Positions 54,300-64,000 of a DNA stretch of 64,000 nucleotides are shown here, one piece after another. The stretch is taken from contig WHVA01000089.1 in assembly GCA_015179125.1 (NCBI GenBank), forward strand, positions 124,001-188,000. The letters run 5' to 3'. A program made the translations under genes and the position numbers. The notes beneath the pieces were generated by a model. That model saw nothing but the letters and a program-made list of their open reading frames with translations, was not told the DNA's origin and did no database searches. The stretch comes from Gautieria morchelliformis. Its lineage: Eukaryota > Basidiomycota > Agaricomycetes > Gomphales > Gomphaceae. Within the stretch, counting starts at the first letter, position 1, and each line of letters begins with the position of its first letter.

Positions 54300-57200
54300 T
54301 CAAGATGACAGGTACTGACTAGGTGCTTGACCTATGAATAGTGCTGAAATGAGCTCCCCGGTGTCTGCATTCCACACACGGATCATCTTGTCAAAAGACC
54401 CAGAGACGATGCGCTTGCCGTCATGCGGGGGCGCCAGCGACGTGACCCACTCGGTGTGGCCTTGGAATGGTGCTGAAATGAGCTCCCCAGTGCCTGCATT
54501 CCACACACGGATCATCTTGTCAAAAGACCCAGAGACGATGCGCTTGCCGTCATGCGGGGGCGCCAGCGACGTGACCCACTCGGTGTGGCCTACCAGAACG
54601 GGTTGAATAGGTAGCCACGTCGTCGCTTTCCCGGTCTCGATGCGGAGTAGTCGTGGAAATCGTGGGAGGTAAGTCTCGCATAGTTTCGACCTTTCAGGTG
54701 CAAACGGGAGTGCGGACAAATAGATATGGGGGGCACTCTGAGAGATTTCACTCCCGAACGCAGCTACAAAATTGAGGGTATCCGTTACGAATGCTGTAAT
54801 GACATTATCCTGAAGTTCAGTAGACTTACGTAGGAGCTCATAACAACTTGGGCATTCACCTGACTCCAGTCCATTATTGACAAGAGTGCTGCTGATGTAT
54901 CGGGTACCTTCTTAATTAAACTCAACACTTCTAGCCAGTAGAGTAGCTTAGTTTCGAAAACTCCTTGACCTTTGCACCTATACCTGGCGTAAAGGTGGTG
55001 GCGCGAACATGGTCCGCCCAAAAACGGCAAGAGTAGGAAAGTTGTGGGGATATATCCTTCTTGGTCCGTGTCTCCAAGTCGACAACATCGTCGTTGCGCA
55101 AATGTGAAGTTTCAAGCTGACAAATGTTAAAACAAAGTTCCTCCATCATCACGCGCAAGCATGAGAGTGCAAGGCCGTCATGATGTGAAGATGTATCAAT
55201 GTAGTATGGTCCACTCCAGCTGCGATCTGTCAAGAAGTCACGAAAAGACGTGTGCAGCAGGCTGATTGGGTCAGAGTCTTGAGTAGGAACGCTCAACAGA
55301 GCCCCCATGGATCCAACTATTGCATGAACCTCGGCACCCGACTCGTCTCCATTGCACAGCTTCTGCGGGGCAGACATCGAGAGCGGTTCTCTGGCAGCCA
55401 GGATGCAGCCCATCACCAAGTGAAAGCGACGCTTGACATCGTCCGTCAAGTCATCGCCATCCCTGAATATCTGCTTGAGGGTACCGAGATACAGCTTTTC
55501 CATCCCAGTGAGGTTCTTGACTAAAAGTTCCTCCAGTTGCTTAACAGCAACGCGACCACCCTTCCCATCTCCTTTGACAAATCGACAAGCCGTAGACGCC
55601 CACTGAAAGTGACCTTCGGATTTCTCGACTATTAATCTACACCAAGCTTTGTTGGGCCATTTCTGCTCGAGGGCAGGAATGTTACCCAGTTGGGCTTGCA
55701 CAAAGAGGGAAATGTCCTCATCAGGGTTGGGGTCAATCTCCTTTATGGACCTGGAAAGGACGTGCTTCTTCCCACGAAGGGCGTCTTGGATGTCTTGTTC
55801 GGCACGCGAGGTGATGAGAATGCGGAAGTTAGGCGGCAGTTCTGCTGCTTCTTTGCCAAGGACAGACAAGACAGCCCGGCGAGATTCCAGGTCTCCGCTC
55901 TCATCCAATGCATCAATAACGATCACGATCGGTCCAACGGCCGTAGGTCCTTGGAGGGGTCCAGAATGAACTTTTGGAACTGCTCACAAGGTACGCGTGT
56001 GGTTCGAAGTGCGTTCTGCTCCCCGACCACTTTCCGCAACGACGCTTTTCGTTCTGGATCCAGATCAGCCAGGTCATGAGCAATTGTGCTAAAAACATTG
56101 TCTGGTGATCGCTGCGCCTGAAGAGCGCGGTCAAAAAAGTACGACGACCGGAGACGTTTGAGGCTACTAAGTCGTTTAGCGACCTCGTGTGCGATGGCAG
56201 ACTTGCCTGCACCCGCAACGTCGTTCAAGAAAATTATGCGTGGCGTGTCCTCGCTATCCTGGTTGACCCAATCCCAGATCTCCGCAATAACTGTCTCCCG
56301 GGTATCCCGAAGACATCCTTTTTCAGGGTTGAACTTGGCACCGTCTGCGTAGGGCATGTCCACCAGCAGAACTGCTCCAGCTGGTTGCAAGGTGTACCGT
56401 ATCAGGCTCGGGAAAGGCTTCAAACCAGACAACTCGCAGATGTCGCCGACGGCATCCAGAACACGTAGTACAGTGATTTCGGTATGAATGACGGCCTGTT
56501 CCTGTAACGCCAACCTAAGATTGTTGAACGTTTCCTGGTATTGTTTGACCTTTCTGTCGACATCCGGCCACAGATTTTTCACGGCTCTTTTCCCTGAACA
56601 AAGATCGTCAGCTATGGCCACCTGAAAGTGGGTTCAACATACAGAATCCCTTGTTTTTTGCGTAGGCGCGAATAAAGTAGCTTCACTCTAACGTCTGTTG
56701 CACCAACGATAGGAGAATTGACTTGTGTGTGATTCAATTTTCTTCAACGGCTCTGTCTGATCGACGAACTCATAGGTGTCCCCAATAATTTTCGCCAGGC
56801 CATGAATGTTATCGTCCCGATGCATCTGATCAATGATCGTCTAAATAGTGTCAACCCCAGATGTCAGCCATATCTATCCGGTTGGTGTATGTCATAGATG
56901 TACCGTATGTGCAAGAGACAGGATGGACCAGGCCATTTTCGCATAAGGGTGGACCTAGAATCAAAGCACACAGCGTCAATCAGATAACCTGGGAGACGAC
57001 CAACCTAACGATACCTCTGAGGCCTTATCCACAATACTGGTAAACAGCTGGATCTTGCGCAGCAGGGGATCCCAAGCCGCCACTATTGGATCGGTAGTAT
57101 TGGTGCTCGAAGTGACCCTGTTGACCACATTCCGTACACAAGTGATTAGGGACGGCGGCGGGTTCATGTTATCGACCACTCTCGTCCCGCTGAAGGCTTC

Positions 57201-57330
57201 GCTCAACTCGGCCTTCCGCGCCTCGTCGGACGTCGCGAAAGACGTGAGAGTGTACTCTAGGACAGTCAGAACCTCATGCATCTTCCCTGCCTTATCTGAT
57301 TTTTGCAGTTTGCGCACAATGGCTGCTATG
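54300..57330 (-). pseudogene. NACHT-WD40 STAND/NLR protein, broken by frameshifts
   Basis: Reading leftward from about 57330: a helical N-terminal region (AAIVRKLQKSDKAGKMHEVL, WDPLLRKIQLFTSIVDKASE, TIIDQMHRDDNIHGLAKIIG), then NACHT with Walker A in IIFLNDVAGAGKSAIAHEVA (about 56210) and Walker B in IVIVIDALDESG (about 55910), then the winged-helix region (LLHTSFRDFLTDRSW), then YLSALPFAPERSKLCETYLP and two 43-residue WD40 repeats (GHTEWVTSLAPPHDGKRIVS...). Single-base losses are needed near 55945 and 54950, and another frame change near 54860. Introns in the N-terminal half are short and only approximately placed. Proteins of this type act in fungal non-self recognition; this copy is dead and its repeat array is cut to two units. 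Confidence 0.85.
54341..54598 (-). repeat. Two 129-bp WD40 units, nearly identical
   Basis: Units 54341-54469 and 54470-54598 encode 43 residues each. Over the first about 120 bp they differ at two positions only. High internal conservation of this kind is known from fungal HNWD-type NLR genes, where repeats are homogenised and reshuffled. Confidence 0.9.
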
Positions 57331-59277
57331 GTCGATGATTACGCGTGAATTCCGTCGATGAGCGAAAAGGACTGACCTCCAGCTCCCCCTTCTGCAAGCA
57401 GCAACCCAATCCGTTCCTTCGCACCGCCTATATAGTCTCACGTGTGAAGATACGGTGCCCATAGAATTGGATCCCTAATACGGAAGAGCCACGAAAGTCC
57501 TTGCTGGGCATGGATTTAAGTTGGGTGAAGATAATAACATTGGAATTAAACGCACAAATAAAAGGACTCATTCCGCGAGGCAGTTTTGCCTCTCGCAGCT
57601 ACCGCAGTCTTCTGGATGTCCTTATCGACACAGAGTTTTACGTAGTAGTTAGCAGGACATTTGCCGAACAGTCCGACATTGGGAAGGTGATCATATTTCA
57701 GGTCTGTTGTCGATCGGCAAGAGTCAGTACAATAGGCAGCGCAAACGAAAGAGCCTTTCCTACAACTTTGATTGCTGCGGGAATACTTCGGGGTGGAGAG
57801 TGAACAGTTGGCTCACTAGGGAAGTGGTCGTGGACTTACGCTACCGTGCCCTTATCGTTGCCCTTAACGATGTTCATTTTTCGCAGTGTTCGAGGTGGGT
57901 AGTAGGCGGGAAATACGACGAGAGGCGTCGTATGGCACTGCGTACTTCGGACCTGTCATCGAAAGCATGGCAGCTAAGCTAACATTGAAGCCTCCAGCTC
58001 CCACGTCACGGTGTTCTCGGCGTCCAGTTGAAGCGCGCGTCGATCGTCACGTGGCTCTGCACGAACTTGCCTGGCAGCACAGGCACCCGCACTCCCGGTC
58101 GCAGGGGTTGTGCAAGCCAACTTGGTGGTCAGCGGCGCCACTGAGTATCGCAGGAGGCCGAGTTGCTGTTACATACCGTTTTCGCAGGGGAGGGCATGGC
58201 ATCTGTGCGTTCACATTGGATATGTGCGGCAGCCCTGCGCCTCGGCCTCACGTATCGATCGTCAGTATAACTATTCCCCAGTGCATATGTGCGGCCGGCA
58301 TCTAGTAGAGTGGCACCCAGGCATCTGGCAAGGCATAACGGGGTATACGTACACGTAACAAGCTACTAGATGCCAACTCGCGACCAACTGTGAAGTTCAA
58401 GTTCGAACGCGGTCACTCTTTTTTTCTGTGGAATTAAGTATATTGCGAGCATCGTTTTTCAAAACGAATTATATCATACAAGCGACGTCGCAGATTCAGG
58501 TTTCAGAACTAACTAGTATTGTGTGCCGAGTGCCGAGTGTCGGTGTGGGGTGGGGCAAAGCGTGCATGTGCCTGTGCACGACAGCGGGATTGTATGCGGG
58601 CAGCCTCGCTCTCGCTCACACAGTAAGCTCATTCCGGCACACCTTAGAATCCCTTGACGTGCCCAACAGATCCTACAAAAGCAAAAAAGGAAAAAATCAG
58701 TAAAGCCGTGACGCGTGAACAGTCCAAAATCAAACACACGAAAAACAACGAAAAAACGCACCTCCACGGCTCCACCTCATCAACCAGGCTCGCGAGCACG
58801 TCCCGGAACAGCGCGCGGCAGTTCGACTGCAGGCCGAAGAAGCGGCGGTGCGGGTCCGCGGGGTAGCGGGGTCGGTGCGGGCAGGGTCACGGGTGGGGGA
58901 GAGTGTGGGGGAGAGTGTGGGGTGGAGAGCGTGAAGATGGTAAATCCAGGTGCGGCGGCGCGAAGGAGAAGGTGGAGGGCGGGGAGAGCGCGGGGTCGGG
59001 GTCACGAGAGAGCGTGGAGGAGGAGGCCAGGGAGTGGCGAAGTCCCTTATGTGCGCCCATCAATGTAGAGTCTGCTCCGAAGGCCAACTCATTTGCGTAG
59101 TACTACATAGTTTGTGAAGTAAGTATCTCATGTAGGTCCATGTAGACGCGTCTGCTTCTCTTCCCAGAGACCCAACCTGTGCGTCTGGCACGATGCGATG
59201 TCCACGATAGACGCTCCCATTATGAGCGGCAAAGCTGTCCAGCCTGTGCTCTCGAATACTTCAACCAACTCGACGCC
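57331..59277. other. Intergenic; possible GC-rich gene fragment at 58780-58870
   Basis: On the minus strand, RYPADPHRRFFGLQSNCRAL and FRDVLASLVDEVEPW (about 58870-58765) have strongly G/C-ending codons and are followed by a GTGCGT donor. It may be a remnant exon of an unknown gene; flanking frames are not conserved. 57400-58700 otherwise holds no supported feature. Confidence 0.3.
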
Positions 59278-62200
59278 ATGGCTGCACTAGCAAACCTGGG
59301 GATAGTAGGCAAGTCCCTGACAACCCGTATCTCTAGGTAGAATGCTAACGAAACCAATCAGCGAACGTCATCGCCGTCCTTCAACTCACGGTATCTAATA
59401 TCGGTGTGTGTTCCGAATACGTCGCTGGCGTGAAGAACGCACCCAGAGATCGGGATAGGATCACGACAGAGTTGGAGGGACTGTATGTGGTGCTGACCCA
59501 AGTTTTTCAGCTGGCAAATGGACGGGCCTCCCGTTTGTCGGCTTTGAATGAGCGACTCCATGTTTGCGGTGACGAGATGAAGCGTCTCCGGACGGCGCTG
59601 GGTGACGAGAGTGAGAATTTCGAGATGGGGGATCTCGAGGCGAGGCCGGATGGCAAAATTGAGGCGGCGCTGGGTCGTGAGATGGCGGGTCTGGCAAAAG
59701 ACCTTGGACGAAAAGGTGGCGTGCAAGCATTGACGTGGCCGCTGAAGGAGGCAGAAGTCGAAAAGACTGTGGACAGTATCAGGAAGATAAAAGACTCGCT
59801 GATTATGGCGATGGAAGTGGATCAGATGTATGTTGCCTTCGCTGCTTTTAACACAGTGCTGACCATGCGAACAGACACTTGACCCTGAAGATAGATAGTG
59901 GGATCGAAGTGTTGCAGGAGCAGGGTGCCAAGCTAAGCCAATCTGCGGAGGACATGAAAAGCGGTGTTCAATCCTTGCAGAGACAGGCTGCAGAGAATAG
60001 CCAAGCTATGGAACATACCAAATTGGTAAGCCAGTCAACGCAGGACATGGTCCAATCTTTGCAGGGACAGACTGCCAAGAATAGCCAAGCCATGGAACAA
60101 GCCAAATTGCGTACGTCACATGTTCCCAGTGTTTCCAAGGTGGTAAGCTGATTCTGCAGCCTTCAATATGTAGAAGAGCATCGTCGAAAGATTTATGACT
60201 GGTTGGCGGCTCCTGATCACGAATCAAAGCATAGAAATGCCTGTAGCATGCGACATGAGACGACCGGTTTATGGTTTCTGGAAGATGAACGCTTCAAGGA
60301 ATGGCGAGAAGCCCCTCATTCATTCCTCTGGCTCCACGGTATACGTGAGTCAGCTAAGTTGCACTATTCTGCTTTCCGTTAATAGATGGTCACAGCTGGT
60401 GCAGGAAAAACAATCCTTTGGTATGTATATCATAATCATTGTGAAATTGGGCATATCTAACACCTAAATGCATCAAGCTCGACCATCATTGAAGAAATTT
60501 CAATTCACTGCAGTTCTGACCCCTCCCTAGCAATAGCATTTTTCTATTTTGACTTTACCAACAAGGACACCTCTCCAAATGCGGTCCTTCGATCTCTGAT
60601 TGAGCAATTGTCTGTACAATCCACGAGCATCCCCCCTGCCCTGGAGTCACTATTCTCTAAGAATGAGCAGAATGGTGCACGCCGGGACCCAGGTCAAGAG
60701 GAGCTGATGTCAACCTTAAAAATGATCATCAGGAACTTCCAGGCCATATATATTATTTTTGATGCACTTGATGAATGCTGGGAGCGATCCAGATTTCTGA
60801 AAGTGCTCGGAGAGGTACATGATTGGAAACTGGATACATTACACCTGCTGGCAACTAGCCGGAAAGAGGGAGATATTCACAAGGTGTTTGGTGGCTTGGT
60901 TTCACATGAGGTGCCCATGGATGAGTGTCTCATCGGTGGTGACATCCAAGTGTATGTTTCCAGGAGACTTGTAGAGGGTGTTGAGTTTAGGATGTGCTCA
61001 GCAGGTGAAAAAGAGATGGTAATGACTACCTTGATGCAGGGTGCACAAGGGATGTGAGTTGCTATTTCCCTGCATGTGAATGCTTTCTGACAGAACAGCA
61101 AGGTTTCGATGGGTTGTCTGTCAACTGGATGCACTACAGAAATGCAAAACGCCTGTGTCACTTAAGAAAGCACTCAGCCGTCTCCCAAAGACGCTTAACG
61201 AGACGTATGATCGAATTCTTGCTGCTATCGATGAGGATGACAAGCAGGGTGCTCTGAGCCTGCTGAAATGGCTGGCTTTCTCTTTTGACACATTATCTCT
61301 GGATCAAGCTGTGGATGTGATTGCTACAGATCCTGATGCGATAGACGAACCTCTGTTTGACCTGGGGCGGCGGCTTTGGGATCCACAGGACATCCTTACC
61401 ATATGTTCCAGTCTTGTTACCATTACATTCCCCAAGGACAGCAGCAATAAGGGCAATATCAACCACCACGATGACAATGTTCTCTCCACTGAAGCCAGAG
61501 AGATCAGACTGGCACACTTTTCTGTACGAGAATATCTGATCTCAGAACATCTTCGCACAAGCATGACCACCCTTTCATGCTATTATTTTAACGAAAAGGT
61601 TGCACATATATTCATTGCAAAGACATGTTTGGCATACCTGCTGCAATTTGACCAGGATAATGGTGTAAACTGGAATACAGCCAGGTCCTATCCACTATCT
61701 CGCTATGCCGCATATAAATGGATGGCCCATGCTGGTTGGGATCTGGCTGGTGACCAGGATGATCTACATGAGCTGATCATGACACTCCTGGAGCCCACTA
61801 GTACTGTTTACATCAACTGGATATGGCTTTACCATCAGAGAGGGAAATGGGCAAACTCTGGGGCAAATCCTCTTTATATCACAGCTGAGGCTGGGTTGGA
61901 ACGAGCATGCCAGTGTTTGGTGCAGAAAGGATGGGGCGTGAATGCACCCGGAGGATACTATGGCACACCACTGCAGGCAGCAGCATCACAGGGTCATGAT
62001 GGGATTGTCAGGTTACTTCTAGATAAGGGAGCAGACATGAATATGTATGGAGGACACCATAGAAGTGCATTGGAGGTGGCAGCATCAGAAGGTCATAGTA
62101 CAACTGTGCAGCTGCTCTTAGAGAAGGGTGCAGACATGAATGGGCAGGGAGCATACTATGGGAGTGTGCTGGAGGCGGCAGCATCATGGGGTCACGACTC

Positions 62201-64000
62201 AATTGTCCGGTTACTCATAGAGAAGGGCGTGGACATGAATGCTCATGGAGGAGGCCGTAGGAGTGCACTGCAGGCTGCAGTGACATGGGGTCATGATACA
62301 ATTGTCCGGTTGCTCATAGAGAAGGGTGTGGATGTGAATGCTCATGGAGGACGCTATGGGAGTGCACTGCAGGTAGCAGCAGTAGAGGGTCAAGATATGA
62401 TTGTCAAGGTGCTCCTAGAGAAGGGTGCAGATGTGAATGCACATGGAGGATGCCATGGGAGTGCACTGCAGGCGGCAGCAATAGAGGGTCATGATAAAAT
62501 TGTCCTGTTGCTCCTAGAGAACGGTGCGGACATAAATGCTCAGGGAGGAGAGTATGGGAGTGCACTGAATGCAGCAGCATCACAGGGTTATGATATGATT
62601 ATCCAGTTGCTCCTGGAGAAGGGCGTGGATTTGAATGCTCATGGAGCATGCTATGGGAGTGCACTGCAAATGGCAGTGTCAGGGGGTCATGAACAGACTG
62701 TCCAGTTGCTCATAGAGAATGGCGCTGATGTGAATGCTCAGGGAGGATATTATGGAAGTGCCCTGAATGTGGCGGCAGTGCAGGGTCGTGATATGATTAT
62801 CCGGTTGCTCCTAGAGAAGGGTGCAGATGTGAATGCTCAGGGAGGAGAGTTTGGGAATGCATTGAATGTGGCAGTGACATGGGGTCATGAACAGATTGTC
62901 CAGTTGCTCCTTGAGAAGGGTGCGGATGTGAATGTTCACGGAGGACGCTATAGGAGTGCACTGGAGGTTGCGGCATCAAGGGGTCATGATATGATTGTCC
63001 GGTTGCTCATAGAGAAGGGCGCAGATGTGAATATGCATCAAGGAGGCCATAGAAGTGCACTGGAGGCAGCAGCATCAAAAGGTCATGGTACGACTGTCCA
63101 GTTGCTCTTAGAGAAGGGTGCGGATGTGAATCCTCATAGAGGCTGCAGGAGTGTGCTGCAAGTCGTGGCATCACATGGCCATGAATCGATTGTCCGGTTG
63201 CTCCTAGAGAAGGGCGCGGATGTGAATGCTCTGGGAGGAGAGTATGGGAGTGCACTGAATGCGGCAGCATCACTGGGTCATGATATGATTATCCAGTTGC
63301 TCCTAGAGAAGGGTGCGGATGTGAATGCTCAGGCAGGACACTATGGGAGTGCACTGCAGGTGGCAGCAACAGAGGGTTTTGAACCGATTGTCCAGTTGCT
63401 CCTAGAGAAGGGTGCCGATGTGAATGCTAAGGGAGGATACTATGGAAGTGCACTGAATGCGGCAGCAGATTGGGGTCATGATATGATTATCCGGTTGCTC
63501 CTAGAGAAGGGAGTGGATGTGAATGCCCATGGAGGATGCTATGGGAGTGCACTGCAGGTGGCAGTGTCACGGGGTCATGAATCGACTGTCAAGTTGCTCA
63601 TAGAGAATGGCGCCGATGTGAATGCTCAGGGAGGATACTATGGAAGTGCACTGGAGGTCACATCGATAGAAGGTCGTGATACAACTGTCCTGTTGCTCCT
63701 AGAGAAGGGTGCAAATGTGAAAGCTCACCAAGGATCCCATAGGAGTGCGCTGAATGCAGCAGCATCGCGGGGTCATGAATCAATTGTCCGGTTGCTCCTT
63801 GAGAAAGGTGCAGACGTGAATGCTCAGGGAGCACACTATGGGAGCGCGCTGCAGGTGGCGGCATCATCAGGACATGCTACTATTGTCCGGTTGCTCCTCG
63901 AGAAGGGTGCGGATGTGAATGCTCAGGGAGCACACTATGGGAGTGCACTGCAAGCAGCAGCATCACAGGGTCATGATATCATTGTCCAGTTGCTCCTAGA
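59278..64000 (+). CDS. NLR: helical N-domain, NACHT, ankyrin repeats (partial at 3' end)
   Basis: Seven exons join in frame: 59278-59308, 59362-59827, 59875-60110, 60174-60344, 60396-60420, 60478-61053 and 61103 to the window edge, 1467 codons with no stop. Intron 1 is GC-AG (G|GCAAGT...CAATCAG); the others are GT-AG. Residues 1-165 form the helical N-terminal domain of fungal STAND proteins (ANVIAVLQLTVSNIG, EYVAGVKNAPRDRDR). A coiled linker carries two copies of QSLQxQxAxNSQAMExxKL. NACHT follows: Walker A HGIPGAGKTIL near residue 303, Walker B YIIFDALDEC near 402, winged-helix part LKKALSRLPKTLNETYDRIL and LAHFSVREYLISEHL. From about residue 755, 33-residue ankyrin repeats run to the edge. 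It is presumably a cytoplasmic non-self receptor; the ligand is unknown. Fragments of paralogues lie at 17916 and 46520. Confidence 0.85.
61870..64000 (+). repeat. Ankyrin repeat array, 99-bp period, at least 21 units
   Basis: The unit is of the type VQLLLEKGADVNAQGGYYGS followed by ALQAAASQGHD, 33 residues. Twenty-one units can be counted by their (A/V)D(V/M)N motif from 61938 to 63913. One unit, near 63124 (NPHRGCRS), is one residue short. Units are highly alike at DNA level, and variation concentrates at the NAxGxxxG turn and the helix before GH, the usual binding face of ankyrin stacks. Confidence 0.92.

Noticed and set aside
62008-63867. Series of minus-strand ORFs rich in His, Ser and Pro across the ankyrin array
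   Set aside because: They are antisense shadows of the repeated plus-strand coding sequence, recurring every 99 bp.
61870-64000. CRISPR-like or satellite interpretation of the regular 99-bp repeats
   Set aside because: The frame is open throughout and encodes canonical ankyrin repeats; the period equals 33 codons.

Overview
This window is chromosomal DNA of a filamentous basidiomycete, most likely a mushroom-forming Agaricomycete with a transposon-rich genome. The evidence is the gene content: short introns of about 41-75 nt with GT-AG and some GC-AG ends, a Tnp2-type CACTA transposase, Ty3/gypsy elements, fungal STAND/NLR genes (NACHT with WD40 or ankyrin repeats), PD-(D/E)XK-like and kinase-like proteins, and a probable DUF6698-type protein. 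No species can be assigned from the sequence alone. All gene models are hand-built from conserved frames and splice signals, so splice sites are inferences.

Layout. 0-1.7 kb: an intact-looking gypsy gag on the minus strand, with a -1 frameshift site leading into protease. 2.3-3.5 kb: a Tc1/mariner-like transposase with one frameshift. 3.7-5.0 kb: copy A of a long-terminal-inverted-repeat element. 5.3-5.75 kb: a Pro/Ala minisatellite. 6.2-10.7 kb: a decayed gag-protease element carrying two nested insertions (a solo LTR with 5-bp target duplication and a 1.07-kb TIR element with TA duplication); removing each insertion restores the reading frame. 11-12.7 kb: an unrecognised multi-exon gene. 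13-17.9 kb: repeats and a decayed copy of a CACTA accessory gene, joined at 17.9 kb to a NACHT fragment and then a kinase fragment.

19.96-29.29 kb: a nearly complete 9.3-kb CACTA/Tnp2 element with terminal inverted repeats, subterminal arrays of a CACTGAAA-like motif, a Tnp2 pseudogene on the minus strand and two divergently oriented accessory genes. 29.3-30.0 kb: a kinase fragment. 30.86-31.49 kb: a miniature LTR element (TRIM) with a half-tRNA initiator-Met type primer site. 33.7-35.7 kb: a possibly intact PD-(D/E)XK-like gene. 37.0-38.3 kb: an intact kinase-like gene of 364 residues. 38.9-40.0 kb: inverted repeats and a long hairpin. 41.5-42.3 kb: an ER-type DnaJ pseudogene lacking most of its zinc-finger region. 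42.9-45.4 kb: a second PD-(D/E)XK pseudogene and a DUF6698-like pseudogene. 46.5 kb: an NLR N-terminal fragment. 48.5-50.3 kb: a decayed gene of unknown family. 50.4-53.3 kb: copies B and C of the long-TIR element, B split by a second solo LTR. 54.3-57.3 kb: a NACHT-WD40 pseudogene with two almost identical WD40 units. 59.3-64 kb: an open NLR gene with an N-terminal helical domain, NACHT and at least 21 ankyrin repeats, running off the window.

Functionally the window reads as a STAND/NLR neighbourhood being broken and reshuffled by several transposon classes. Only three genes look potentially functional beyond the gypsy gag: the PD-(D/E)XK-like gene, the kinase-like gene and the NACHT-ankyrin gene. 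Many pseudogenes carry TGA or TAG codons that C-to-T change would make from CGA or CAG, suggesting deamination of methylated cytosine or a RIP-like process.
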